In this document: positions 37,180-47,547 of the stretch, one piece after another
Position numbering within the stretch: position 1 is the stretch's first letter
Layout: each line of letters opens with the position of its first letter
Origin: Paracyclopina nana
Lineage: Eukaryota; Arthropoda; Copepoda; Cyclopoida; Cyclopettidae
NCBI GenBank assembly: GCA_019096065.1
Contig: JAGUCH010000001.1
Location: forward strand, 11,098,001 to 11,162,000
Direction: 5' to 3'
Length of the DNA stretch: 64,000 bases
Translations under genes and position numbers: made by a program
The notes under the pieces: model-generated
Database searches by the model: none
Told to the model about the DNA's origin: nothing
Seen by the model: the letters and a program-made list of their open reading frames with translations, nothing else

Positions 37180-37985
37180 TTACTTTGCCTCACACTAGAA
37201 GTCAAGCTGCCTCAAATTAGCAGCCACAACTGACATTTTGACTCAAAATTGACCTTATCAGGGATTTCGCGTTTTCTTAGCAGTACATTAGTAGAATTAC
37301 ACGATGCGCAAGTTTTGGCTCTAGCAAAATCAGAATGTGTCAAAAGTATGACTTTGCCTCACATTTTGGGTCCAATTGCCTCAAATTATCAGCCACTACT
37401 GACATTTTGACTCAAAATTGACCTTATCAGGGATTTCGCGTTTTCGTAGAAGGACATTAGTAGAATTACGCGATTCGCCAGTTTTCGATCTAACAAAATC
37501 AGAATGTGTCAAAAGTATGACTTTGCCTCACATTTTGGGTCCAATTGCCTCAAATTAGCAGCCACTACTGACATTTTGGCTCAAAATTGACCTTATCAGG
37601 GATTTCGCGTTTTCTTAGCAGTACATTAGTAGAATTACTCGATGCGCAAGTTTTTGCTCTTGCAAAATAATAATGTGTCAAAAGTATGACTTTGACTCAC
37701 ATTTTGCGTCCAATTGCCTCAAATTAGCATCCACTACTGACATTTTGACTCAAAATTGACCTTATCAGGGATTTCGCGTTTTCTTAGCAGTACATTAGTA
37801 GAATTACTCGATGCGCAAGTTTTCGCTCTTGCGAACCAATCATGAGTCAAAAGTTTGACTTTGCCTCACATTTTGGGTCCAATTGCCTCAAATTAGCAGC
37901 CACTACTGACATTTTGACTCAAAATTGACCTTATCATGGATTTCGCGTTTTCTTAGCAGTACATTAGTAGAATTACGCGATGACA
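37180..37985. repeat. 169-bp tandem array
   Basis: The word CTCAAAATTGACC recurs with starts spaced exactly 169 bp apart (near 37241, 37410, 37579, 37748, 37917), giving about five copies with high identity. Each unit contains TTGCCTCACATTTTG and GGGATTTCGCGTTTTC. The period is not a multiple of three. Confidence 0.93.
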
Positions 37986-37999
37986 TAATGTTAAAAGAT

Positions 38000-39260
38000 G
38001 GTCACAAATGGTCCCTTACGACATTCCTTCAAAGAGCCTTTTTGCCTCAAGTGGACTTGACATTAAGTTCAAAGATGGTCCAAAATGGTCCCTGAGTCAT
38101 AAAATGAGTCATTGATGGTCAAAGTTTTCAATTTGAGTCATTTAGACAAACTTGACTCATGTACCAGAATCATTTCTGAAGTTTGAGTTGCTAGCTTGGC
38201 CAAGTAGAAAAATGCACACTCTTTGTTGGACCATTCTTTCAAAGAGCCTTTTTGCCTCAAGTAGACTTGACATTATGTTAAAAGATAATTCAAAATGGTC
38301 TCTGAGTCATAAAATGAGTCATTGATGGTCAAAGTTTTCAATTTGAGTCATTTAGACAAACTTGACTCATGTACCAGAATCATTTCTGAAGTTTGAGTTG
38401 CTAGCTTGGCCAAGTAGAAAAATGCACACTCTTTGTTGGGACATTCCTTCAAAGAGCCTTTTTGCCTCAAGTGGACTTGACATTAAGTTCAAAGATGGTC
38501 CAAAATGGTCCCTGAGTCATAAAATGAGTCATTGATGGTCAAAGTTTTCAATTTGAGTCATTTAGACAAACTTGACTCATGTACCAGAATCATTTCTGAA
38601 GTTTGAGTTGCTAGCTTGGCCAAGTAGAAAAATGCACACTCTTTGTTGGGACATTCTTTCAAAGAGCCTTTTTGCCTCAAGTGGACTTAACATAGTGTTA
38701 AAAGATGGCCTAAAATGGTCCCTGAGTCATAAAATGAGTCATAGATGGTCAAAGTCTTCAATTTGAGTCATTTAGACAAACTTGACTCATGTACTAGAAT
38801 CATTTCTGAAGTTTGAGTTGCTAGCTTGGCCAAGTAGAAAAATGCACACTCTTTGTTGGACCATTCTTTCAAAGAGCCTTTTTGCCTCAAGTAGACTTGA
38901 CATTATGTTAAAAGATAATTCAAAATGGTCTCTGAGTCATAAAATGTGTCATAGATGGTCAAAGTTTTCAATTTGAGTCATTTAGACAAACTTGACTCAT
39001 GTACCAGAATCATTTCTGAAGTTTGAGTTGCTAGCTTGGCCAAGTAGAAAAATGCACACTCTTTGTTGGGACATTCTTTCAAAGAGCCTTTTTGCCTCAA
39101 GTAGACTTAACATAATGTTAAAAGATGGTCACAAATGGTCCCTGAGTCAAAAAATAAGTCACAAAAAGTTACTGAGTGTAATCTGTGTCATTTCTGCTAT
39201 GTCAGCTGTATGGCTTGAGTAACTTGTTCAAGGCAAATAATGCACACTCCTTGTTGGGAC
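38000..39260. repeat. 210-bp tandem array
   Basis: The segment GTACCAGAATCATTTCTGAAG (one base variant in copy four) starts at 38161, 38371, 38581, 38791 and 39001, an exact 210-bp period; edge copies make about six units. Each unit carries CATTCTTTCAAAGAGCC and several GAGTCA words. The repeated 64-residue plus-strand frames here arise from the array. Confidence 0.95.
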
Positions 39261-39674
39261 ATTTTAAAAATTCCAGTTATTATAAAGCTTTAAGACTTTT
39301 TAATTAATAAACCTATGTTTTAGTGAGCTTATTTGTCCCTTTTATCCTAAATACTTAATTTGACTTATTTTCATGAGTCTACATTAAGTCCTAATAATAC
39401 ATGTTTATTTTCAAAAATGCACATGCTTTATTGGGACAAATGCACACGTTTTAGTGGGAAAGGTTGCGTGATAATCAAAAATTAAAAATAGAGCATGTGC
39501 ATTTTTTGCAATTTTCATGACACTATTGGGACATTTTAGTTTTAAGTTTAAATTAATCAGGGGGGTCCAAATAGCCAGAAAAACACGTTTTTAGAAAATG
39601 TCCCAATAGCCCGTCCCAATAGCCCAAGATCGCATTTTTTATGTAGCGCTATTAGGACGCCATGTCCCAGTAAC

Positions 39675-40130
39675 CGTCATATGAGGAACACCTTGGGTAA
39701 ATAAACAAGCCTGGCTCATTTTTTATCTGAGCACAATAGGGGTTTGGCCAGTAGCATCAGCAGCATGAGCAGAAAGGGAAATTCAATATTTTGAGGAGGG
39801 CCTCACTATTTATGATATTGCAGGCCTCTCTTTGTGTGAAGGCTGTGAAATGCCTGAAGAACCATCAGTTATGGCTAAATTGCTCCAGCTAAAGTCCAAT
39901 TAACCAAGTATCTGAGTCTCACAAGAGGACTTTTTAATTTTGCAGGCCGTGCTGCTTGGCCTTCAACAAAGGCCATTTGCAGATTAAGCCTTTATATTGT
40001 CTGAGACATTCCCAGACGAGAACGTTTATGGTGCTTTTGATGTGCCAATTTTTACGAGGCCCCCTTCTCTTGCTGGGGATTATTTATCCTAGAGAAGGCT
40101 CTTTATTTTCGAAATATTTTGCTTCTTCAG
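39675..40130. other. Short spacer between array element and coding exon
   Basis: Ordinary AT-rich DNA. An acceptor-like AG occurs at about 39945 (TTTTGCAG), and an open frame runs from there into the exon called at 40131, but no partner exon is evident. Confidence 0.3.
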
Positions 40131-40372
40131 GAGTGGTGAGCCTAGATGCCAGACCTGCTGTGGCAAGAAAAAGGATCGATTTCAACTTGAATTCTGGCCT
40201 TGAAGTGGTGGCCAACTCAAGCTATCATCATCCCCTTGAAGTTGAGGACAATAACAAGCAGCCATTAAGCCTTTCCACAAATAAATTAGCAGACTGTGAG
40301 CAAGAAGAAGGAGAAGAAGCAAAAAGTAGGAAAAAAATGCCATCTTGTTTAATGCCCAAAGCCAAGGAATGA
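40131..40372 (+). CDS. Probable coding exon of unknown protein
   Basis: Acceptor CTTCTTCAG precedes 40131 in phase 1. The open frame begins GVVSLDARPAVARK and runs through an acidic stretch (EQEEGEEA) to a TGA at 40370-40372. A donor-like A|GTAGGA at 40326 would end the exon earlier in phase 1. Composition looks coding: mixed hydrophobic, charged and polar residues. It may be an upstream exon of the NPF-motif gene that follows on the same strand, but the phase-0 start of the next recognised exon (42441) means at least one exon would be missing. No family recognised. Confidence 0.38.
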
Positions 40373-40737
40373 GGAGGTTCTTACTCCTTTTTTGCCACCT
40401 ACCTACAAAGCTGAATTGGCTTTCATGTTGTAGTCAGCAAAAAGGAATTATGTAGTGCTGAGAGCATTTTGTTCATTAACTACACTTTCCACCATTTTCA
40501 GAGACTCCCCTTGACTAACTTGGGAATATAATTTGCTCTTTTATCTTGTCACTTTTTTCAGTTTGATGAAACACCCAAAACGTCAGACTTGGCAAAGTAA
40601 AATTGACCATTGTTGAAAAAGAAGACCATTGAATTGGGGAGAGCTAGGTGATTATTTAAAAGTTGCTGTATGTATGAGCGTAGCCTCATTTACATAAACA
40701 AGGCAAAAATGGCTTCTTACCACAAATTTGCAATTTT

Positions 40738-41052
40738 AGCCCGGTTCCAACAAGGAAAATCAGCATAGTCAGGAGACGTAGCTGGACTAATTGGCAAAAG
40801 CCCGGTTCCAACACGGGATATCAGCCTAGTATAGTACGGTAAACCAGTTAAGTCAGGTTGAGCTGAGCGCGCGAGCTAGCTGTGACCTGACTATGCTAAA
40901 AAGTCAAGTTACGTCTCCTGACTATGCTGATTTTCCTTGTTGGAACCGGGCTAAAGTCAGGTCAAAGCTGGCTCGCGCGCTCAGCTCAACCTGACTTAAC
41001 TGGTTTACCGTACGTACTATACTATGCTGATATTCCGTGTTGGAACCGGGCT
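40738..41052. mobile_element. Family A MITE nested in a reversed family A MITE (copies 2a/2b)
   Basis: The outer element begins AGCCCGGTTCCAACAAGGAAAATC at 40738 (given here only to its subterminal part) and ends GGAACCGGGCT at 41052. A complete 154-bp copy, 40799-40952, sits inside it. The subterminal words show the inner copy is in the opposite orientation: ACACGGGATATCAG is at the left end of the inner copy, and its complement is at the right end of the outer copy. Confidence 0.85.
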
Positions 41053-41621
41053 GTTATTTAGGTATGCAACACGCGTCACCATAAAATTTAATTAATTAGC
41101 ATAATGGCAGAGGGAAAGAAAGTAAGACTGAATTCTTACGCTATTTCCAGCAGATGGAAAGGGCTCTATAATGGCTTGAAATTTGATGCATCTGTGTCTA
41201 CTTCAGAGAGCATTAATTTTTCATCATCATCTTGAGCAGCTATTAAATTCGGAAACTTTTCTTACTAAGGAAATTATAAGATTTATGAAGATGTTCTAAA
41301 TGTTGGAAAAGGTGTATTCGAAGGCCTCATATTCAGTCCAGTAACGTTCACTCGTTTACCAAAAGAACCGGAAATAGTGTATCTTGCCTCTTTCTTCTTT
41401 ATTCCCCTTGGGCTGAAAATAATCAAATCAACTCAATTGTCAATTAGGTTTGGTGGCGTTCTGAATTTCCCCTATTATTTTCACGTTTCTTTCTTTGGTA
41501 AAAACAGGAAGTTCCTCCTCAAAGAAGAGTGAAAGTTTGCTGCTTCCAAAGGGGGAAAATCTTTTGATGTAATCCATGCAGTATTGAAATGAAAGCAAAA
41601 TTGCTGTCGTGGTATGTCATG

Positions 41622-41775
41622 AGCCCGGTTCCAACACGGGATATCAGCATAGAATGGTGCGGTAAGCCAGTTAAGCCAGGTCGAGCTGAACGCGCGAGCT
41701 AGCTGTGACCTGACTATGCTAATAAATCAAGTTACGTCTACTGACTTAGCTGATTATCATTGTTGGAACCGGGCT
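41622..41775 (+). mobile_element. Family A palindromic MITE, copy 3
   Basis: A complete 154-bp copy: AGCCCGGTTCCAACA at the left end, TGTTGGAACCGGGCT at the right end, and the inner palindrome AGGTCGAGCTGAACGCGCGA followed by CTAGCTGTGACCTGAC. It is close to the inner copy at 40799. Confidence 0.88.
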
Positions 41776-42440
41776 TGTACTGCTTCGATTTTCTGCTTTT
41801 TGCCTATTCATTTTATTGCACCTTGTTGGACCATAATAACTTTTTTAAAAAATACCTAAAAAATGTCGAACGGACTTTCACTGCTATGGTGGCATGAATA
41901 TCGACGATCCTGGCCTAATTTCATCTTTTAGCGAATGTTTTCAAGATGGCTAGACTTGATAATAGTACTGAAGATCCGGCAATTATGAGAGGCCCCTGCC
42001 AGATCAGCTTCAGGCTCTGCCCATGTGCAATGAGCCCAAGGGAATGTCAGTAGTGCAGGAAATAAGCATGATTGGCTCGAAGTGTAGTGCAATTTTTGCT
42101 AATTTTTTGGTAGATGGCCCAGGCCGGAGACTAGTAATTGGCTCAGAGATACAGAAAGTTTCTTAGACACTTTTTGTCCTTCTCTTTCTCCTCCTTCTCC
42201 CCACTCCTTTTTATAGCAGATACTATAATTTTATGCTCTGTATCGGGATACAGTGACATCAAAGTTGGCTGCTATAAAAGCCTAGCTTTTTTGACCTGAA
42301 ATTCTTTTTCTTCCTGGGCACGTACCACATGTCCGGGCAATTTTGTCAATCAACTCTCGTAACAAATGAACATGTGAGAAATTACAACCTAGCTAACAAC
42401 TGGTTGTTCTTTTATATGTTTTTGGCCTTGTAGCTTACAG

Positions 42441-45177
42441 CTGGTGTTACTTAATTACGTTGAGTTGGAGAAACCAGTAGAAGTTCTATCAATGATATGC
42501 AAACCAACTACATGTGATATTCATTTCAAAAGTTTGAAAGGCTTCATCTTTACAGTAAGATCAACAAACTACCAGAAGGCAAGGGTATTTCTCCATTTTT
42601 TGGGTCATCATCGTCCACATAAGTTTGCACCTGAATTGATTTCAGCATAAAAACGTCTTGGGGGCAATTAAGCACAGCTATATGTACCCAAAAGAGCCAT
42701 TTCTGCCAAAACGTTAAATTGATTGAAATGACATGGTTAGTCCTTTAGGATGCTTAAAATGAGTAAGAACCTCATCCCTATTTAGACTCCCCCACCGAAT
42801 ACAGAAGACAATAAAGATAGTAGTGCCACTGTGCCAAAAGTGAGTAGACCAGTTTGGCAAGCATTTGTCGCAGCATCTTCCACAAAAAAACTTCCCACAT
42901 CAACAACAACAGACACTAGTGGTAATTTGCCAGCTCTTGATCAGCAAAAAACTGGAGATCGCTTGAGGCAGCTCAAAAATGCTGAGTTTAGAGACTCAGC
43001 AAACCCTGAAATTTGGGTCAAGAGAACGGAGAATGACTTGAAGAACCCATTTTATAGGTCAAGTACATCACTGGATCTTTGTGAGGCAAACCCCTTTGAA
43101 GCCTCTTTGGACTCAAGTTTCTCAGTTGCTGAGCCTAAGCCTTACTTTATTACCTCTAAGATTCAAGACAAGTATGATGATGGAGTGTTGACAAACTGTA
43201 AAGTGAATTCACCATTCATTCCTAATGGGTCAACGATGGGTGAAGATGTGTGGGTGCCTATCTCAAATCCTTCTATGCATAACCACCAAGAGAAGCCTAA
43301 AAGTGTTCCTAAGCCTGTATCATCAATGGAATCTACAATTGCCCTGCCATGTGACCTGTCTGATCCTCCTAAAAAGTTACATGCCTCTCCTGAAGCTGAC
43401 TCACAGCCTCTGTTGCAAGCTGTCTGTGAGCCCCCTACTCTAAAAACTACTGTTCCAGCCACTTGTACTCTATCTAGTACTCCAGTTACCTCTGGAGAAG
43501 CATCACAACATTTGCCATCACCTGTATCACAAACTACCTCTGAGTCAACAAAACCTTCTCTCTCACCTACTGAGTCACAACTCTGTATTACACCACCAGC
43601 GTCAAAACCCTCAACAAAAGATGAGGCACGACCCAATACACTAGACTCTCCATCTAGTCCTTCTCTGTCGAGAACTGCTATACCAAGTCCAGTTTTATCA
43701 GCTGACTCAATTTTAAAATCAGCTAGCACGCAGCCTATGCTATCAGTTGATAATCAACCAACTTACACAGATGAAATGGTATTAGCTGATACAGAATCCA
43801 TTTTAACAGCTGACTCTCGACCAGCTTCAGCAGCTGACTCTCAGCCAGCTTCAAGAGCTGACTCATCGTCCATCTCATCAGCTGAAGCAAAACTGGCAGC
43901 ACCAGCTGACTCGAAAACCTCAACGTTTGAAAATGCACAACCTGGCTCACCTATGCAAGAAGAATCTCCAAATCAAAAGGCTCCAGAGAAGAACGGATCT
44001 CAGTTGAAATTCCTCAGTAGTTTTAAGCCGTACACAGTCTCTCCCTGGCGTTCAGCCTCATCTGCCACTTACAAGCCTTGGACCTCCTCATCGTCTCCAT
44101 GGAAATCAAACATTGCCAGTTCTTGGAAAACTGCAACTCTGCCATGGAGGTCAGCTGCTAATACTGTTAAGCCCGCCAAAGATGTGGAGGATATAGTTGT
44201 TGGGAAAGACAAGACTCCAATTGTCCATGGTGAAAAAGACAAGAATCCCTTCTTGGCCTCTAGCTCCTCTCCAACTCGTGTAGAAGAAGAGGCAGCTGTT
44301 CCAGCGGACAAAATGGTGCCCGTTTCAGCTCCTTTGGCCAGTAAGGAGTCTGAGAGTGAAGCTGAGGAACAGAATAATAGCACAGGGTCAGTCATAACTC
44401 ATGTAAATTAACATCTCAAGTCGACAATTTGTCTTCATTCCTTAATAGCCCTTGGGATTAACATGTGCCCAGATTTTCTGAACTGAACCTGCTTTACGCA
44501 ATAATGTCACTGTCAGAATAGCAGTTTGTATGGGAAGAGCTAAGATTTTCAAATGAAACGGCAGAAAGTCTGTGTAAATTGGGATTATCAGTGATAAAAA
44601 AACTCTCTCTGAAGAGGCTGCTGTCTAGAAAATGTAATTCTACCAACAACTAACTCTGAGCTAGGAAAAAGAAATTGACATTAAGCACTCTAAGCAAAAA
44701 GCCAGACCTGCGAAGAAAGCAGAAGCAATTTTGCCTCAAAATCATTTCTCATGTTGAAACGCGTTGTATTTTCTAGCTTTTCCTTGATACATGATGATAA
44801 TACATGGGCTGTATCTTGATACTGCTACCCATAACAACATTACCCCCAATTGATTCATCCCTGTTTTCATCTATTGCAGAAGTGATCGATCAACCCCAAA
44901 ACCCACATGCTTAACTGCAGAAGATGAGAAGGAGGTGGTGAATTCGCTGAGCATTAAAGATGCTAATGAGAATCTGGGACTTCCTAAGACCCCCATCTTG
45001 CGAAAAGTTGGCGAGAAAACTCCTACGGGGACTCTAAAAAAGTCCAAAGATAGGCCCACTTCAAGCTGCAAATCCTGGTGTGAACAATACAGCCAGACAT
45101 TCCTGGCCAAAACCATTGACACACCACTACCAGATCCGGGGCCTTATCCTGACGATGAAGAGCTCACCTGGGGGTAA
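42441..45177 (+). CDS. NPF-motif, Ser/Pro/Thr-rich protein (3' exons)
   Basis: Three phase-consistent exons: 42441-42561 (begins phase 0 after TTACAG; donor GTAAGA), 42786-44386 (1601 bp) and 44880-45177 ending TAA. The donor of the middle exon is GG|GTCAGT, uncommon but it matches the phase-2 acceptor. The visible protein is about 672 residues and lacks its N-terminus. The first 40 residues look folded (LNYVELEKPVEVLSMICKP). The rest is disordered and has three NPF motifs (KNPFYR, EANPFE, KNPFLA), the short ligand bound by EH domains of endocytic proteins. Further along are degenerate repeats of the type ADSxPAS near residues 350-390 and a cluster of PW[RK]S motifs (SPWRSA, SPWKSN, LPWRSA). 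It ends DDEELTWG. NPF motifs suggest an EH-domain partner in membrane traffic, as in MICAL-L, EHBP1 or Numb-type proteins, but I cannot place it in any of these families. Confidence 0.72.
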
Positions 45178-45304
45178 ATCGACTGCTAAAAGATAATACC
45201 CAGAGTGTCATACTTGCGTCAAAATTTACTCCTGCCTAGAATTAATTTTTGGCACTTTTTTAAAAAAATCTGGAGATTTTTCATTTACCATATGGATGAA
45301 TAAA
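45178..45304 (+). terminator. 3' UTR and poly(A) signal of the NPF-motif gene
   Basis: AATAAA at 45299-45304, about 120 nt past the TAA stop, supports 45177 as the real end of the coding region. Confidence 0.55.
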
Positions 45305-45622
45305 AAACAGCTTAATTTTCCAGTATGTAATTATTTGGCAGGTATTCAATTGCTAACTTGGCCAGACACCAAAATATGCTAAACGATGCACTCAACCTAA
45401 TTACATAGATACATTTCGGCTTAAAGCGATGTTTTCTGGCAGCTGTTCGCGTGAGCGCTGATGACCCTTGCCCCAGGATTACAAGAAGGCAGGCAAGATA
45501 CAGGCTTACAATGATTCCGGCAGAATTATGCATTTTTGTCAACTTGGCGGTGGGTTCACTATATACGGCAGTGAAGCGAAAATCCTCGTATTTTGCTGAG
45601 ATTTGGCGTGCGCTCGCATCTA

Positions 45623-45682
45623 CCGTACAATAATGACCTATTTTTCATCACATGTGAAGAAATAATATCCATTATTGTACGG
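45623..45682. repeat. 60-bp palindrome
   Basis: A near-perfect inverted repeat: CCGTACAATAATG on the left arm and CATTATTGTACGG on the right, with the CACATGTG palindrome at the centre. It would form a long hairpin. It lies 37 bp from the tRNA-like sequence. Confidence 0.85.
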
Positions 45683-45718
45683 TTGACAACTTGAGAATTC
45701 GTCTTCAATTAAAAAAAA

Positions 45719-45788
45719 GACATCACCAGGATTCGAACCTGGGTCTGCTGAGTGAAAGGCCTGTACACTACCACTATGCCACCAGAGC
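45719..45788 (-). tRNA. tRNA-Glu(TTC)-like sequence, degenerate (pseudogene or SINE head)
   Basis: On the minus strand: box A TGGCATAGTGG, an anticodon-loop-like CTTTCAC (anticodon TTC, Glu), a perfect T arm CCAGG-TTCGAAT-CCTGG with box B GGTTCGAATCC, and a run of eight T just after the 3' end. The acceptor arms (GCTCTGG and TGATGTC) pair poorly and the anticodon stem is broken, so it is unlikely to be a working tRNA. It could be a tRNA pseudogene or the polymerase III head of a SINE. Confidence 0.65.
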
Positions 45789-46053
45789 ACATTTGAAAGC
45801 TAGCTCTGATGTGTGATTTAAAATTGCATGTAAAAGCGCCATCTATTGAAATGACTCCGCATTTAGCAGTGACTGTTGACTGCTGAGCTTTTGTGTTGCT
45901 AACCTGAATATACGCGCGCGCGATTGACCGCAAAGTTTTACCTGCAAACGAGCTATCTGTTTTAAGGCCTATTTAATTGTTAAATTAATCTATTTTTTGC
46001 CTTTAAAAGTACTATTGGGACTTTTGACCCTCACGAAGCTGACAAAAATGTCA

Positions 46054-46205
46054 ATACTGTCCTGATGACTCGTCCATATAGGGTTTTTCGCTCATTCGTA
46101 GTAAAATTCCAGATCACTCGTGGCTTCGCCACTCGATGATCTTTCATTTGACTACTCATGAGCGAAAAACCCTATATGGACTCGTCATCAGGACAGTATT
46201 GTTAC
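46054..46205. mobile_element. 152-bp fold-back element
   Basis: Terminal inverted arms of about 45 bp: ACTGTCCTGATGACTCGTCC... at the left and its complement with one small offset (CGAGTCC versus TCGTCC) at the right. The shared core is CATATAGGGTTTTTCGCTCA. A second small inverted repeat, CGAGTGG/CCACTCG type, lies at the centre (about 46117-46136). This is MITE-like, with no coding capacity. Flanks read TCAAT and TTGTT, so the target duplication is unresolved. Confidence 0.82.
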
Positions 46206-47458
46206 ATTTTTTCCCAAAATGCTAACCTTGCAAAAAAGCTATGAGATTGCGAATACCTATATCATCATGAGGTCGAAAATTCTTTTACAGAATTTGATTG
46301 AAAACCTTAAGGCCAAATATGCCCTACTTTGACAACTTTTTCTCTCTTCGTTCAAACTCTCTACCAACTTTTATGATATGGCTATTTCGTTATCTTTTCA
46401 TTCACGATCTGAGAATCCAGCTCCAATTTAAGAGAGTCTGTTTCGAATTTCAATTTAGCGCGTCGAGAACTAACGAAATTCTCTTTTCAATAACAGATAC
46501 AGCTAGCACATTTTTTTACCGATACCAAGCGTACACTTTTACAACATGCCCTTTCCAGTTTACTAATATTACAGAATTGCCAAAAATACATCCCCATAAG
46601 CACAAAAGATTGTTCTATTGATACACTGAAATGTACATAAGTACATGTATGTACTACAACATTAACCACAATCTTCTTGACCTCATAAAGAAAAAGAGTA
46701 GAAAGGAAAGTTCTATTTGTATTTGAGTTGAGTACCACTTGAAGGAAAATGGACAATTTCTGTTCAAATTCACTCAAGTAGCTAAGTCACAGTGTGGAAA
46801 CGAGCAGCATAAAAAATTTGAGCTGCTTTTGCTAGCCCTATTTTCTTTTCGATCGTCGTCAGCTTCTAGCTTTTTAGTACTTTAGCAGTTTGATGGGTAT
46901 ATTCTCCTCAGTGAATTTTCTAGTCTGCGACAACTATGTCCAATTTTTCACGCTGCTACAGTTTTCTTCTCCTTTTTGTAAGCATTTCCTCTCTCTTTGG
47001 ACGTTATTCACTCCTTATAAGTTGAAAAGCTTTTATTAAAGGGACAAATGGAAGGCAATGTTGAGTACTGGATCTTGATTGAAATGTTAGAGTAAGCTAA
47101 CAAGTGGCAATTAGATTTCAGCTTCGATTACTTTTTCAAGCCTACATAGCATGCTGTGTATTTTCACAATACTGCTAATTTCAAATCGTTTTTTTCAAAT
47201 CGTTTTTCCACTGTGGATTTTTAGTGAGCGACAACAAGGCCCAATTTTTCACGCTGCCACAGTTTTCTTCCACTTTTTTGCAGACTTTTTCTTCTCGTGA
47301 ACAGAGGAGAGACGCGGCGTTTCTTGTTCGAAAGTCGAAAGTGTGCCAAGCCACAACAACCAACCAACCTTCTTCACTCCTCTTCCTGAGTACTAATGGA
47401 AATGTGGCCTTCACATCAGATACTTTACCCGTTTTGCTTTTGACCTAAATAAGTCTTT
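46206..47458. other. AT-rich DNA without recognised feature
   Basis: Only short open frames. The words GACAACAAGGCCCAATTTTTCACGC (near 47229) and GACAACTATGTCCAATTTTTCACGC (near 46928; both cited for position only) mark a diverged direct repeat of roughly 60 bp that includes the following CTGC-ACAGTTTTCTTC. Otherwise nothing seen. Confidence 0.35.
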
Positions 47459-47494
47459 GCCCGATTCCAGCAAGGGATATATAATCATACTACT
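47459..47494 (+). mobile_element. Family A MITE, left-end fragment
   Basis: The left end of a family A element (GCCCGATTCCAGCAAGGGATAT) directly precedes the composite copy at 47495; the remainder is lost. Confidence 0.55.
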
Positions 47495-47547
47495 AGCCCG
47501 GTTCCAACACGGGATATCAGCATAGTGTAGTACGGTAAACCAGTTAA

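Larger units (their letters stand above)
36266..39674. mobile_element. 3.4-kb terminal-inverted-repeat element made of tandem arrays
   Basis: The ends are inverted: GTTACTGGGACAT at 36266-36278 and ATGTCCCAGTAAC at 39662-39674. Near both ends, and in the arrays at 36460-36660 and 36943-37095, the words CCCAATAG or TATTGGGAC recur. Inside are four arrays, listed separately (15, 23, 169 and 210 bp periods). There is no credible transposase frame, so it would be non-autonomous. The target duplication is not clear. The superfamily is not identified. Confidence 0.6.

Noticed and set aside
38572-39222. Three near-identical 64-residue plus-strand frames
   Set aside because: They are repeated because the DNA is a 210-bp tandem array (70 codons). 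Each ends at the same array stop, with no coding evidence.
36266-39674. CRISPR-like regular repeats
   Set aside because: The arrays are direct tandem repeats without unique spacers, in a eukaryotic genome.
41104-41237. 44-codon ATG frame starting MAEGKK
   Set aside because: Good start context but the frame is short, has no family resemblance and lies next to transposon copies; chance cannot be excluded.
43163-43729. 188-residue minus-strand open frame
   Set aside because: Antisense shadow of the long NPF-protein exon.
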